Of a stretch of DNA of 64,000 bases, positions 33,152 to 41,746 are shown one piece after another; positions within the stretch are counted from its first letter, which is position 1, and each line of letters opens with the position of its first letter. The notes under the pieces were generated by a model. That model did no database searches. It was not told the origin of the DNA and was given only the letters and a program-made list of their open reading frames with translations. The stretch covers positions 48,868 to 112,867 of the forward strand of contig DATLQW010000184.1 in assembly GCA_035535035.1 (NCBI GenBank), written 5' to 3'. A program made the translations under genes and the position numbers. The stretch is from JASHVB01 sp035535035 (GTDB taxonomy: Bacteria > Pseudomonadota > Alphaproteobacteria > Acetobacterales > Acetobacteraceae).

Positions 33152-33847
33152 ATGCGCATTGCCGAAATGGACTGGCGGATGGTCGAGGACTGGGTCCGCC
33201 ATGACGATCGCTGTGTGCTGCCGCTCGGCAGCACCGAGCAACATGCCGGCCTGGCGCTGACGACCGATGCGATCCTCGCCGAACGGATCGCGGTCGAGGC
33301 GGCCGAGCCGCTCGGCATACCGGTGTTCCCTGTCCTGCCGTATGGCCTGACACCGTATTTCACCGGCTTCTCCGGCAGCGTGACTTTGCGCGTGGCGACC
33401 TTCGCCGCGCTGCTGCGCGACGTGCTGGACAGCCTGAAGCACACCGGCTTCCGCCGCGTGCTGGTCGTCAACGGCCATGGCGGCAACCAGCCGGCCACGT
33501 CGCTGGCGCAGGAATGGATGATGGACAACCCCGATGCGCGGGTGCGCGTGCATGACTGGTGGCGCGCGCCGCTGACCGCGGCGGTGGTGCAGCGCATCGA
33601 TCCGGTCGCCGGCCATGCGAGCTGGATGGAGAATTTTCCCTGGACACGCCTGCCGAATCGCGAACCGGTAGAGGGCGCCAAGCCGATGGTCGATGTGGAC
33701 CGGCTGCGCGCGCTGCCGCCTTTCGAGGTGCGGCTGATGCTCGACGACGGCAATTTCGGCGGCCGCTATCAGCGCGACGACTCGGAAATGCTGGAACTTT
33801 GGGAGGTCGCCGTGCGCGAGACGCGCGCCTTGCTGGAGGAGTGGTGA
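33152..33847 (+). CDS. Creatininase-family amidohydrolase
   Basis: A 231-residue metal amidohydrolase. PLGSTEQHAGLALTTDAIL carries the metal-binding Glu/His and Asp; VLVVNGHGGNQPATSLAQEW the second ligand set; WMENFPWTRLP and DDSEMLELWEVAV follow. Members open cyclic amides (creatinine, mycofactocin or riboflavin precursors in other groups); specificity here is unknown. It starts 203 bp after yajC and is followed, 189 bp on, by an SDR gene on the same strand, possibly one catabolic unit. Confidence 0.9.
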   Translation: MRIAEMDWRMVEDWVRHDDRCVLPLGSTEQHAGLALTTDAILAERIAVEAAEPLGIPVFPVLPYGLTPYFTGFSGSVTLRVATFAALLRDVLDSLKHTGFRRVLVVNGHGGNQPATSLAQEWMMDNPDARVRVHDWWRAPLTAAVVQRIDPVAGHASWMENFPWTRLPNREPVEGAKPMVDVDRLRALPPFEVRLMLDDGNFGGRYQRDDSEMLELWEVAVRETRALLEEW

Positions 33848-34036
33848 GATGGCCGCGGCGCTTCCGATCCGGGGTGCCGACGCGATCGGCGGCTCGGCCG
33901 TGGCCCGGCTGAAACGTGCGGGGCATGGTGTCACCTGCGTCGATGTTGTGTGCGAACACGGCGTGGCGATTCGTGGTCCGTCGCATGGATTGCGCATCGC
34001 CGGGTGGGCAGGATGCTTCGGCGGGAGCGCGGCGGC

Positions 34037-34792
34037 ATGAATGTCCGTTTCGATGGCAAGACGGTTGCGGTCACCGGCGCGGGGCACGGCTTCGGTCGCG
34101 CCATCGCGCAAAGTTTTGCGCGGCTGGGCGCGCGCGTGTTTGCCACCGATCTGTCGGCCGACGAACTGGCGCAGACCGCGGCACCGGGCGGCATCGTCGC
34201 GCGGGCAGTGGATCTGCGCGATCGTGCCGCCGCCGCGGCGTGGATCGGCGCGATCGAGGCCCAGGCCGGCGGCGCGATCGACGTGCTGGTGAACGATGCC
34301 GGCGGCGTGGCCGGACAGCAATTCAAGCCCGTCGAGGACGTATCGGATGCGGATTGGAACACCATCTTCGACATCAACGTCAATGCCGCCTTCACGCTGT
34401 GCCGCGCCGCCGCGCCTGGCATGAAGCAGGCCGGCGGCGGGCGCATCGTCACCATCAGCTCGGGTGCCGGGCTGCAGCCATCGCTGACCGGCGTGCAAGC
34501 CTATTGCAGCGCCAAGCACGCGGTGGTGGGACTGACGCGCCAGCTCGCGCACGAGCTGGGGCGGTTCGGCATCACGGTGAACTCGGTCGCTCCTGGTTTC
34601 ATCCGCACCAATGAAGCGACCGAACGGCAGTGGGACAGCTACGGGCCGGAGGGCCAGAAGGCGCTGGTGCAGCGCATCGCCATGCAGCGGCTCGGCACGG
34701 CGCAGGACATCGCCAACGCGGTGTTGTTCTTTGCGTCGGACCTGGCCGGGTTCGTGAATGGACAGATCCTGCAGGTGGACGGCGGGCGGTAA
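34037..34792 (+). CDS. SDR-family oxidoreductase
   Basis: A 251-residue short-chain dehydrogenase. Cofactor site TGAGHGFG (~13-20), Asp in FATDLSADE suggests NAD preference, NDAGG near 88, catalytic Ser in TISSGAG and YCSAK (Tyr-x-x-x-Lys) near 155, and a classical C-terminus NGQILQVDGGR. Cytoplasmic. ATG 34037 is preceded by GGGAGCG and begins the conserved MNVRFDGKTVAVTGAG. Converges with tonB after 74 bp. Confidence 0.93.
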   Translation: MNVRFDGKTVAVTGAGHGFGRAIAQSFARLGARVFATDLSADELAQTAAPGGIVARAVDLRDRAAAAAWIGAIEAQAGGAIDVLVNDAGGVAGQQFKPVEDVSDADWNTIFDINVNAAFTLCRAAAPGMKQAGGGRIVTISSGAGLQPSLTGVQAYCSAKHAVVGLTRQLAHELGRFGITVNSVAPGFIRTNEATERQWDSYGPEGQKALVQRIAMQRLGTAQDIANAVLFFASDLAGFVNGQILQVDGGR

Positions 34793-34866
34793 GATCGCGG
34801 AGGCCGGGACGCCCATCCGACGCCGGTGGAACAGCGACGCCAACCGCGCGGCCTGGCCTTCGCCGG

Positions 34867-35688
34867 TCACGACCCGGTCAGCCGCACCGTCAGGTCGAAC
34901 GTCACCGGGTGGCTGGGCATGCCGTCCAAGAATGCCGGCAGATGGGTGGCCTGCACCGCCGCGACGGCGGCGCGGTCGATCGCGCCGATGCCAGAGGACC
35001 GGGCCACCGAAACGCCGATCAGCCTGCCGTCCGGCGCGACCCGGATCGCAAGCACGGCGGCGCCGGACAGATGCATCATGCGCACCAGTACCGGCACCTC
35101 GAGACGAGGCTGCACCCTGCCGTTCAGCAGCGCGGCGTACTGCATCAACATGCTTGCGACGGCGGCGGGCGAGGGTGCCGGATGCGCCGCCGGAGCGGGC
35201 AGGCGCGGTGGCGGCGGCTGAGCTGGCTCGGGGCTGGGCGGCGGCGTCCGATGCAGCACCGGCCGCGGCCTGGGGCGTGGTGGCGGCTTGTGCCGCGGCG
35301 GAGGCTTCGGCCTGGCCACGGGCTCCGGTTTCGGCGGCGGTGGTGGTGGCTCCGGCTTGGGCGGTGGTGGCCGCGGTTTTGGCGGCGGTGGTGGTGGTGG
35401 CGGTGGTGGCGGTGGTGGTTTTGGCGGTGGCGGCGTGGGTGGCTTCGGTGGCGTCGGCGTCGGCGGTGGCGGGTTCGGCGCCAGCATCTCGATCCGCACC
35501 CGCTCGGGATGTGATGCGGCGGTCACACCCGCCTGCGGCGCGATACGGACGATTGCGACCACCAGTCCGGCCTCCAGCAGCGCGGCTACCGCCAGCGGAC
35601 CCAGGAACCCCACGCGCCACGACGTTGGGTCGCGCAGCCTGACCGCCGGTTCCCCGTCTCCGGAGCCGGGAGGCGTTGGCCTTGTCAT
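34867..35688 (-). CDS. tonB: TonB energy-transducing protein
   Basis: A 273-residue TonB. One N-terminal membrane segment (VGFLGPLAVAALLEAGLVVA, ~27-46), then a long periplasmic Pro-rich spacer (~75-160) rich in PPP-K-P repeats that spans the periplasm, and a C-terminal TonB domain with RVAPDGRLIGVSVARSSGIG and AAVAAVQATHLPAFLDGMPS. It couples the ExbB/ExbD proton-driven motor to outer-membrane receptors. Last gene of a TBDR-exbB-exbD-tonB cluster; ATG 35688 lies 4 bp from the exbD stop. Confidence 0.93.
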   Translation of the reverse strand: MTRPTPPGSGDGEPAVRLRDPTSWRVGFLGPLAVAALLEAGLVVAIVRIAPQAGVTAASHPERVRIEMLAPNPPPPTPTPPKPPTPPPPKPPPPPPPPPPPPPKPRPPPPKPEPPPPPPKPEPVARPKPPPRHKPPPRPRPRPVLHRTPPPSPEPAQPPPPRLPAPAAHPAPSPAAVASMLMQYAALLNGRVQPRLEVPVLVRMMHLSGAAVLAIRVAPDGRLIGVSVARSSGIGAIDRAAVAAVQATHLPAFLDGMPSHPVTFDLTVRLTGS

Positions 35689-35692
35689 GCGG

Positions 35693-36313
35693 TCAGCGCG
35701 TTGTCGTGGCCGGGCTGGAACCGGCCGGCGCGGCTGGTGGCGTGCCGCGATTGGCCGGGGCCGCGGCTGGCGCCTGGAGCGCCGCGGCCGGTGCGGCTTG
35801 CGGCTCGCCGGCAGCGGTCGGGGCAGAAGCCGGCGCAGCGGGCGATGTAGCCGGTTGCCCCGAGCCTGGCGGCTCCGATCCGGTTTGATCCGCCCCGGCC
35901 TGATTCGCCACCGAGGCGCTTGGCTGCGCGGCGACACCGATATCTCTCACCCCGGCCTTGCGGGCCGCGTCCATCACCGCAACGAAATACTGGAACGCGA
36001 CCCGTTTGTCGGCGGCGATCGTCACCTGTGTCTTGGCCGGATCGCCGTCGCCGGCCAGCAGCGCGGCGAGCGCATCGGCGGTCAGGGTCCGGCCTTTCAC
36101 CTGTATGCTGCCATCGGCCAGCAGGTTCACCGTCACCTTGGGGCGCGGCAAATGCCGCACCTGGCTGGACTGCGGCAATGCCAGGTCCACCCCCGAATCG
36201 GGGATCATCTGCAAGGTGACGATGATGAAGAACACCGGCAGGAACAGCATCACGTCGATCATCGGAATGATCTCGATCCGGCCCTTGCGGTACTCGAAAT
36301 AGCGCAGCTTCAT
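35693..36313 (-). CDS. exbD: ExbD/TolR biopolymer transporter with long AP-rich tail
   Basis: A 206-residue ExbD. Residues 1-35 include RKGRIEIIPMIDVMLFLPVF, with the conserved membrane Asp that carries protons. A periplasmic domain follows (PKVTVNLLADGSIQVKGRTL, VTIAADKRVAFQYFVAVMDA, GVRDIGVAAQP) to about residue 140. The last ~65 residues are an unusual Ala/Pro/Ser-rich extension (GQPATSPAAPASAPTAAGEP); most ExbD proteins stop near 140. Four bases separate it from exbB and four from tonB. Confidence 0.92.
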   Translation of the reverse strand: MKLRYFEYRKGRIEIIPMIDVMLFLPVFFIIVTLQMIPDSGVDLALPQSSQVRHLPRPKVTVNLLADGSIQVKGRTLTADALAALLAGDGDPAKTQVTIAADKRVAFQYFVAVMDAARKAGVRDIGVAAQPSASVANQAGADQTGSEPPGSGQPATSPAAPASAPTAAGEPQAAPAAALQAPAAAPANRGTPPAAPAGSSPATTTR

Positions 36314-36317
36314 CGGC

Positions 36318-36998
36318 CTACTCCCCGGCGGCGACCGCGCGCAGCGGCTTGGGCTCCGCCGCCAGGCTGCCCGCGCCGCGACGGTCCGGCGCGGCGAGCC
36401 GGTTCAGCACCATCGTCTTCACGGTATCCAGTTGCAGCAGGACAATGCGAACCCGATCGGATAGCGCATTGAACGCGGCCAGTCCCAGCATGGCGATGAA
36501 AATGCCGCTCGCCGTCGCCACCAGCGCATCGGCCACCCCGGCGGTCACGGCGGTGGGCGCATGGCCGGGCTGGGCCAGCACGGAGAAGGCATGAAACATG
36601 CCGATGATTGTGCCGAACAGCCCCAGCAGCGGCGCCAAGGTGACGATCGTGTCCAGCACCCACATCCGCCGGTCGATGCGGGGCGCCAACAGCATGATCG
36701 CCTCGTCCAGCCGGCCGGACAATGCTTCCGCCGGCAGGTCGAGATGGCTCAGCGCCGCGGCGAGCAGGGCGGCCTCCGGCAAGGCGCCGGCGCGCTGCCG
36801 CAGGGTCTCCAGTTCCGCCGCCCCCAGCGTCGGCTGCCGGCCGATCTCGCGCACCACACGCTGGCCGCTCAGGATGGTCCGGCGCAGGAACCAGAACCGG
36901 TCCAGCGTCACCGCCAGCGCCACCAGCAGCAGCAGCGCCAGTGCGTATAGTACACCGTCGGAATAATCCGCGAGGTGCCGCAAGTAACCAAGGTTCAA
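36318..36998 (-). CDS. exbB: ExbB/TolQ/MotA proton-channel protein
   Basis: About 226 residues. Three membrane segments: LYALALLLLVALAVTLDRFW, LDTIVTLAPLLGLFGTIIGM and ALVATASGIFIAMLGLAAFN, the last two with the family's TLAPLLGLFGTVxGM and ATAxGIxIAxPxLxxFN patterns. It forms the pentameric motor with ExbD. The start is uncertain: TTG 36998 has GGGAG eight bases upstream; GTG 37064 would add 22 residues. 89 bp downstream of the receptor gene. Confidence 0.9.
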   Translation of the reverse strand: MNLGYLRHLADYSDGVLYALALLLLVALAVTLDRFWFLRRTILSGQRVVREIGRQPTLGAAELETLRQRAGALPEAALLAAALSHLDLPAEALSGRLDEAIMLLAPRIDRRMWVLDTIVTLAPLLGLFGTIIGMFHAFSVLAQPGHAPTAVTAGVADALVATASGIFIAMLGLAAFNALSDRVRIVLLQLDTVKTMVLNRLAAPDRRGAGSLAAEPKPLRAVAAGE

Positions 36999-37087
36999 CG
37001 TCCAGTCTCCCGGCAATAGATGTTCCCACGGATCCGCCCGGAAGAGACGGCCGCGGGAACGCACGAAGCCATGGTGACAACGCTACG

Positions 37088-39463
37088 TCAGAAATGCACG
37101 CCGATCGTGCCGTAAACGGTGAACGGAGCACCTGGATAGGCCAGCGTGTAACCGCCGGTCGGCGTGCCGAAATAGGCACCCGAGGAGATGTACTCGTACT
37201 CGTTGTATTGCTTGTTCAGCACGTTCAGCATGGTCAGGTCGAAATCCATGTAGCGTATCCCCACCGCGCCGCCCAGGTTCAGCGGCACCACCGTCTTCAA
37301 CGCCAGATTGAACGTCCCGTATGAGGCCATGGTCTGCCCGCTCGGTGCGCCGATCGAGTTGTCGAACACGTGCTGCGTACCGACGTACTGGTACCAGGCG
37401 CGCGGCTCGATCAGCACGCCGCCGCGCGTGATGTCGTAGGACGTGCCGACGTTCAATGTGGCCCGCGGTACGTAGGGCACCGTGGTGCCGTTGTAGCTGA
37501 CGCCCCCGGTGACGAAGCTGCTGTAGGTCGCGGCCTCGATATTGGCGTTGGCGAACAGATGCAGGTTGTCGATCGGGTCGTCGTCCAGGAACATGTTGAC
37601 ACCGTTATAGACCGAAGTGCCGTTGGCCGAGATGGTGTCGCCGTTCCCCAACGTCGTGTCGATTTCCTGCTTGGCGTAGCGGATATGGTAATATGCGGCA
37701 CCGAACAGCAGCTTGTTGAACACCCCGGCGTGGTCCACGTGGACCTTGAAGCCGAGCTGGTAATACTGCCCCAGGGCCAGCTTGTAGCTGCCCGGATCGA
37801 CGCTCTGGAACAATCCGCCGCCGCCGCCAACCTCCGGAGCGCGCTGGGTCACCAGGTACCCACCATACACTGTCAGCCAGGACAATGGCTGCAGGGTCAC
37901 GTCGATGGACGGTTCGACGCCGGTGCGGGCCTGGTGGTTGCCGCACGACGCGCTCTGGTCGGCGGTATTGCCCGGCGTCGAGGCCAGGGTGGACGGGCAA
38001 TGCGAGCTCAGGACAACGCCTGGCGCATAGTTGAAGTCCTGCGACACGCTGTTGGAATATTGCGTGTCGTAGTTCACCACGCGGAAGCCTGGCGTGATGT
38101 GCAGCATCGGGATCGGGTTGATGTCGTCCTGCACGAACGCGGCGATTTGGTCCTCGTCGTAGTAGGAGGAGCGGATCTTGCCGCCGATGTTGACCAGGTT
38201 CCGGTCGCCGCCGAAGTCCGGATTGTAGAAGTTCTGCCGGCTGTTGTACAGGCCGTGGATGTAATAGGCTCCCACGTCCACCGTGTTGTAGGGCAGCACC
38301 TCGGTCAGCCACAGCTTGTCGCCAAAGACGTTGGTGTGCGGGTCGTTCCACTCGTCCTGCTGCGGTCCCAGATTGTAAACGTCGTGCTGGCGGGAGTGCA
38401 GCCGGTCGAGGCGCATGTACCAGGTCAGGTTGTGCAATGTCGTGTCGGCATCGAGCTGGAAGTTCTCCCGGCCGTACACCAGCATCATCCGGTTAAAGTC
38501 GTTCTTCTCGTACGAGTCGAACGCCGGCGTGCTGTAGAAGCCGGACGTCTGCTGGCTGTATGGCGTCGCGCCCGGCAGGCCGTTGATGGTGATCGCCGGA
38601 TTGGCGGTCTTCGGTATCACCTGCGGGCGATAGCCGCCGCTGTTGGCGTAGTAGCCGCCGAGGGTGAAGTCGCCGCCATTGAACGTCTTCACGGTTTTCA
38701 GGTAGATCGCGTAGTCGTGGTTCGGGTTGGCGAATCCGTCCGGCCCGGTGCGGAAGCTGTTGCCCTCGCCGGCGCCGCCGGCCAGGATGGTGGACCAGCC
38801 GTGATAGCTTCCGGTGCGCAGGTCGAACGATATGTTGCGCTGGTCATTGCTGCCATAGGTTACCGCCATGTCGCCGCCTGGCTTCGCGGTAGGCTGCAGC
38901 GGGGTGAATTCCACCGACCCGCCGACATTGGTGTACCAGCGGTCAACCGGATCGCCAGGACCGTAGGTCACAGTCGTGTTCTGGATCATGCTGGTCTGCG
39001 GAATGGTGGGCGACTGCCACAGGCCGGTCAGCGGATCCACGACCGGCACGCCGTCGAAGGTGACACCGAGCAAACCATCGGCGGTATAGCCGCCATAGCC
39101 GCCCCAGCCCTGGTTCAGGCCGTTCAGCATGATGGTGTATTTGCTGGCGCCGGTGTTGCCATACCCGGTGACGTTGGCCCCGGGCGTATAGGACAAAATC
39201 TGCGCCGCGCCGGCCACCGGACCGGCGGCGTCCATCTGCTGGCGGTCCAGCACGCGAACCGTCTGGCCGGATTTGAAGACCTGTTCCTGAGTCGGCTGCG
39301 CCGTGGTTCCCGCCACCGCCCCGGCAGTGCCGGTGGCGCTGACCTCGCCGGCGTTCACCGCGCCTTGCGCGGCGGCGTGATTGGTAACGGCAAGCAACAT
39401 GAGCACAAGCGTAGAGGCGGTGCCTGCAAGCAGGCACCGGGCGCGAATGGACTCCCGAGGCAT
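37088..39463 (-). CDS. TonB-dependent outer-membrane receptor
   Basis: A 791-residue outer-membrane barrel receptor. Signal peptide: LLAGTASTLVLMLLAVTNHA to residue ~32. Plug domain (~60-190): GQTVRVLDRQQMDAAGPVAG, SKYTIMLNGLNQGWGGYGGY, GVTFDGVPVVDPLTG, YTNVGGSVEFTP. Then alternating amphipathic strands to a terminal aromatic residue (TVYGTIGVHF, ending Phe), as needed for barrel assembly. The substrate cannot be told; presence of its own exbB-exbD-tonB suggests a dedicated uptake route. Upstream is an AT-rich promoter-like segment with an inverted repeat. ATG 39463 follows GGGAGAAACAGTTCA. Confidence 0.93.
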   Translation of the reverse strand: MPRESIRARCLLAGTASTLVLMLLAVTNHAAAQGAVNAGEVSATGTAGAVAGTTAQPTQEQVFKSGQTVRVLDRQQMDAAGPVAGAAQILSYTPGANVTGYGNTGASKYTIMLNGLNQGWGGYGGYTADGLLGVTFDGVPVVDPLTGLWQSPTIPQTSMIQNTTVTYGPGDPVDRWYTNVGGSVEFTPLQPTAKPGGDMAVTYGSNDQRNISFDLRTGSYHGWSTILAGGAGEGNSFRTGPDGFANPNHDYAIYLKTVKTFNGGDFTLGGYYANSGGYRPQVIPKTANPAITINGLPGATPYSQQTSGFYSTPAFDSYEKNDFNRMMLVYGRENFQLDADTTLHNLTWYMRLDRLHSRQHDVYNLGPQQDEWNDPHTNVFGDKLWLTEVLPYNTVDVGAYYIHGLYNSRQNFYNPDFGGDRNLVNIGGKIRSSYYDEDQIAAFVQDDINPIPMLHITPGFRVVNYDTQYSNSVSQDFNYAPGVVLSSHCPSTLASTPGNTADQSASCGNHQARTGVEPSIDVTLQPLSWLTVYGGYLVTQRAPEVGGGGGLFQSVDPGSYKLALGQYYQLGFKVHVDHAGVFNKLLFGAAYYHIRYAKQEIDTTLGNGDTISANGTSVYNGVNMFLDDDPIDNLHLFANANIEAATYSSFVTGGVSYNGTTVPYVPRATLNVGTSYDITRGGVLIEPRAWYQYVGTQHVFDNSIGAPSGQTMASYGTFNLALKTVVPLNLGGAVGIRYMDFDLTMLNVLNKQYNEYEYISSGAYFGTPTGGYTLAYPGAPFTVYGTIGVHF

Positions 39464-39918
39464 TGAACTGTTTCTCCCGCTGATGGGATGGTTTTGACGC
39501 AGGCGCGTTTAGCGTTGCCGATCCCGCAGCGTCCATCCGGCGCAGCCGACGATGACTTCCCTGAATCCGAAGAATGCAGTCACTGTCTGATACAAATCAG
39601 TATATTAAAGTTATGTGCTGGATATGTTACAATGCCAATGCGAATAATTCCGCTTTCCGGCGCCGGCTTGGATTTTCGGTCCCTGGAGCGCAGCCGCATC
39701 ATTTATGCGCGCAGAGCAGGCGCCCAATCGCGACTTCCGGCCGGGCGGCAAGTCACATCGCCGACACATTACCAAAATCGGATACTCCGGTAATGCTTGC
39801 GTTAGTATCAGGGCCGCAATCCGGTTATGTCGCGGCGATGGGGTGACCGCCGATCCCCGCCCGGCGCAGCGCGAGCCGTGGCCTCGGGATCGGCCGATTG
39901 GGTCATGGCGGTCCCGCG
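39464..39918. other. 455-bp intergenic region with AT-rich promoter segment
   Basis: No gene. The stretch 39585-39660 is markedly AT-rich for this genome and probably holds the receptor-operon promoter, listed separately. The rest has no recognised element. Confidence 0.5.
39587..39632 (-). promoter_or_regulatory. Putative promoter and operator of the TonB receptor operon
   Basis: On the minus strand TTGTAA (39627-39632) and TAATAT (39602-39607) are spaced by 19 bp, a loose -35/-10 pair. Immediately downstream CTGAT-ACAA-ATCAG (39587-39600) is a perfect 5-bp inverted repeat well placed for a repressor. It lies about 125 bp upstream of the receptor ATG. Inference from position and composition only. 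Confidence 0.3.
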
Positions 39919-40596
39919 CTACAGCAACCCGGCGGCCAGGTTCACCGTCAGCGCCAGGATGATCGTGTTGAACAGGAAGCTCAGCAGCCCGTGCACCGCT
40001 GCCAGGCGCCGGAGCTTGCGCGCGGTGATCTGCACGTCGGAGACCTGGAACGTCATCCCCAGGACCAGTGAAAAATACATGAAGTCCAGATAGTCCGGTT
40101 GCCGCCCTCCAGGAAACTCCAACCCCCGGTCGATATCCGGCCCGCCGCGGTCCCTGGCGTAATACTCGTGCGCATAGCGAAACGCGAACGTCGTGTGCGT
40201 CATCAGCCAGGATGCGAACAGCGTCACCGCCACCAGCGCGAGATGCAGGTTCTTTTGCCAGCCGGTCGCATCCTTCGTGCCCGCGAATTCGCCGACAATC
40301 GCCGCGAAGCTGAACACCACCGCGGCAACCGTCAGCGCGAAAATGGTCCATTCGCCTTCCTGCTGCGCTTCGGCGTCTTTCGCCATGCGTTCGGCGCGCT
40401 CCGTGGTGAACAGCAGCGCCGACAGCGCGAGATAGGCGATCACGCCGGCGTCCCAGGCGATGATGGCACGGGTCGTGCGGCCGAACGTCGCCGGCAGCAG
40501 CGGCGCGATAACCAGGCCGCAGGCGAAGCCCAAAAACAGTCGCGGGCGCCCCGCGACGATCCGCCACATCCGGCGCAAGCGTCGCCAACGCGCCAT
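39919..40596 (-). CDS. DUF1345 membrane protein
   Basis: A 225-residue protein with five or six hydrophobic segments: FLGFACGLVIAPLLPATFGR, AIIAWDAGVIAYLALSALLF, IFALTVAAVVFSFAAIVGEF, LHLALVAVTLFASWLMTHTT, LSFLFNTIILALTVNLAAGL. FAFRYAHEYY and DYLDFMYFSLVLGMTFQVSD are the DUF1345 signature. Function unknown. ATG 40596 is one base from the end of the M20 peptidase gene, so they are cotranscribed. Confidence 0.9.
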   Translation of the reverse strand: MARWRRLRRMWRIVAGRPRLFLGFACGLVIAPLLPATFGRTTRAIIAWDAGVIAYLALSALLFTTERAERMAKDAEAQQEGEWTIFALTVAAVVFSFAAIVGEFAGTKDATGWQKNLHLALVAVTLFASWLMTHTTFAFRYAHEYYARDRGGPDIDRGLEFPGGRQPDYLDFMYFSLVLGMTFQVSDVQITARKLRRLAAVHGLLSFLFNTIILALTVNLAAGLL

Positions 40597-40597
40597 G

Positions 40598-41728
40598 TCA
40601 GCCCAGCGCGGCAAGGATCCCGGCGAACAGTTTTCCCCGGTGCGCCAGGCTGTCCACCAGGATGTGCTCGTCGAGCGTATGCGCGCCGGCGCCTTGCACG
40701 CCAAGACCGTCCAGCGTGGCGACGCCCATGGCGCCGGTGAAATTGCCGTCCGAGCCGCCGCCGGAACTCTGCGGCGGAATGTCGAAGCCCAGTCCGCGCG
40801 CGACGCCGCGGGCCACGCCATACAGCGCCATGCCGCGCGCGTCCGGTTCCCATACCGGCCGCGTCACGCCGCGCGTCACGCGGAACGACACGTCGTTCCC
40901 GGAGGCACGCAACGCCAGCATGGCGGCAACCCCGCGATCAAGGTCATCCTGCCGCCTGGCCATCGACAATGCCTCGCCGGTGCAGATGGTGGACACGCAA
41001 TTGACCCATTCCCCGCCATGGATCACGCCGACGCTGAACGTGCAGTCCTCGGTCGTCATGTCCTCGATTTCGACGACCTTGCGGGCCATTTCCCTGATGG
41101 CCGAGCGGCCCTCGGCAAGCCGCGCGCCGGCATGGCTCGGCCGGCCGGTGGCCTCCAGGTTGAACCGCGCGATGGCGTAGCGGCCGGTCACCACGCCGCC
41201 GTCGGCGCGCGCCGGCTCCGGCACCAACACGTAGCGATGGCGCGACGCCTCCGCCTCGATCAGGTCGCGCGTCGAGGGGCTGCCGACTTCCTCGTCGCAG
41301 GTCAGCAGCACGGTGACCGGCAGCCTGGTGGCGACCCGCGCGCGGGCAAGCTGGCGGATCGCCTCCAGCGCGAGGTAATTGCCGCCCTTCATGTCGCAGA
41401 TGCCCGGTCCCCAGGCCTTGTTGCCCGCGCGGCGGAACGCCAGTTTTTGCAGCGTGCCGATCGGATGCACGGTATCGAGATGGCCCGTCACCAGGATGCC
41501 GGGCTCGTTCGGCGTGGCATGCGGAAAGCTCGCCCGCACGCAGTCGCCGAAGCCCATGCGCCCGGCAACCCGTTCGATGCGCGCGCCGGCGATCGCCAGG
41601 TCGCGCGACGCGATGCCCATCATCCGGTTGACGGCCGCGGCATCGTAGGTGGGGCTTTCGCATTCCACCCAGGCGCGCAGGCCATCCAGCATCGCGTCGG
41701 CGTCGAAGGGCAGTTCGGCCGGATTCAC
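40598..41728 (-). CDS. M20-family metallopeptidase (carboxypeptidase G2-like)
   Basis: A 376-residue di-zinc peptidase/amidase. Metal ligands are visible in VTGHLDTVHP (His, Asp), GPGICDMKGG (bridging Asp), LLTCDEEVGSPSTR (catalytic Glu plus ligand), VPEPARADG (Glu) and GAHTLDEHI (His near the C-terminus). The dimerisation domain lies at ~180-290. Carboxypeptidase G2-like enzymes remove C-terminal glutamate from folates and peptides; the exact substrate is open. It follows the metallo-beta-lactamase gene by 18 bp and precedes DUF1345 by 1 bp: a three-gene operon. Confidence 0.92.
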   Translation of the reverse strand: MNPAELPFDADAMLDGLRAWVECESPTYDAAAVNRMMGIASRDLAIAGARIERVAGRMGFGDCVRASFPHATPNEPGILVTGHLDTVHPIGTLQKLAFRRAGNKAWGPGICDMKGGNYLALEAIRQLARARVATRLPVTVLLTCDEEVGSPSTRDLIEAEASRHRYVLVPEPARADGGVVTGRYAIARFNLEATGRPSHAGARLAEGRSAIREMARKVVEIEDMTTEDCTFSVGVIHGGEWVNCVSTICTGEALSMARRQDDLDRGVAAMLALRASGNDVSFRVTRGVTRPVWEPDARGMALYGVARGVARGLGFDIPPQSSGGGSDGNFTGAMGVATLDGLGVQGAGAHTLDEHILVDSLAHRGKLFAGILAALG

Positions 41729-41746
41729 GGCGGTGGTCTCCTGGGG

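Noticed and set aside
33849..34040. 63-codon frame between creatininase and SDR
   Set aside because: No ribosome-binding site beyond the SDR one, overlaps the SDR start, composition Gly/Ala-rich; not convincing.
32669..35620. 983-codon minus-strand frame across yajC, creatininase and SDR
   Set aside because: Antisense shadow; repetitive Ala/Thr stretches come from the tonB proline-rich region read in another frame.
37370..39466. 698-codon plus-strand frame opposite the TonB-dependent receptor
   Set aside because: Shadow of the receptor. Composition is Val/Gln/His-rich and no domain is seen.
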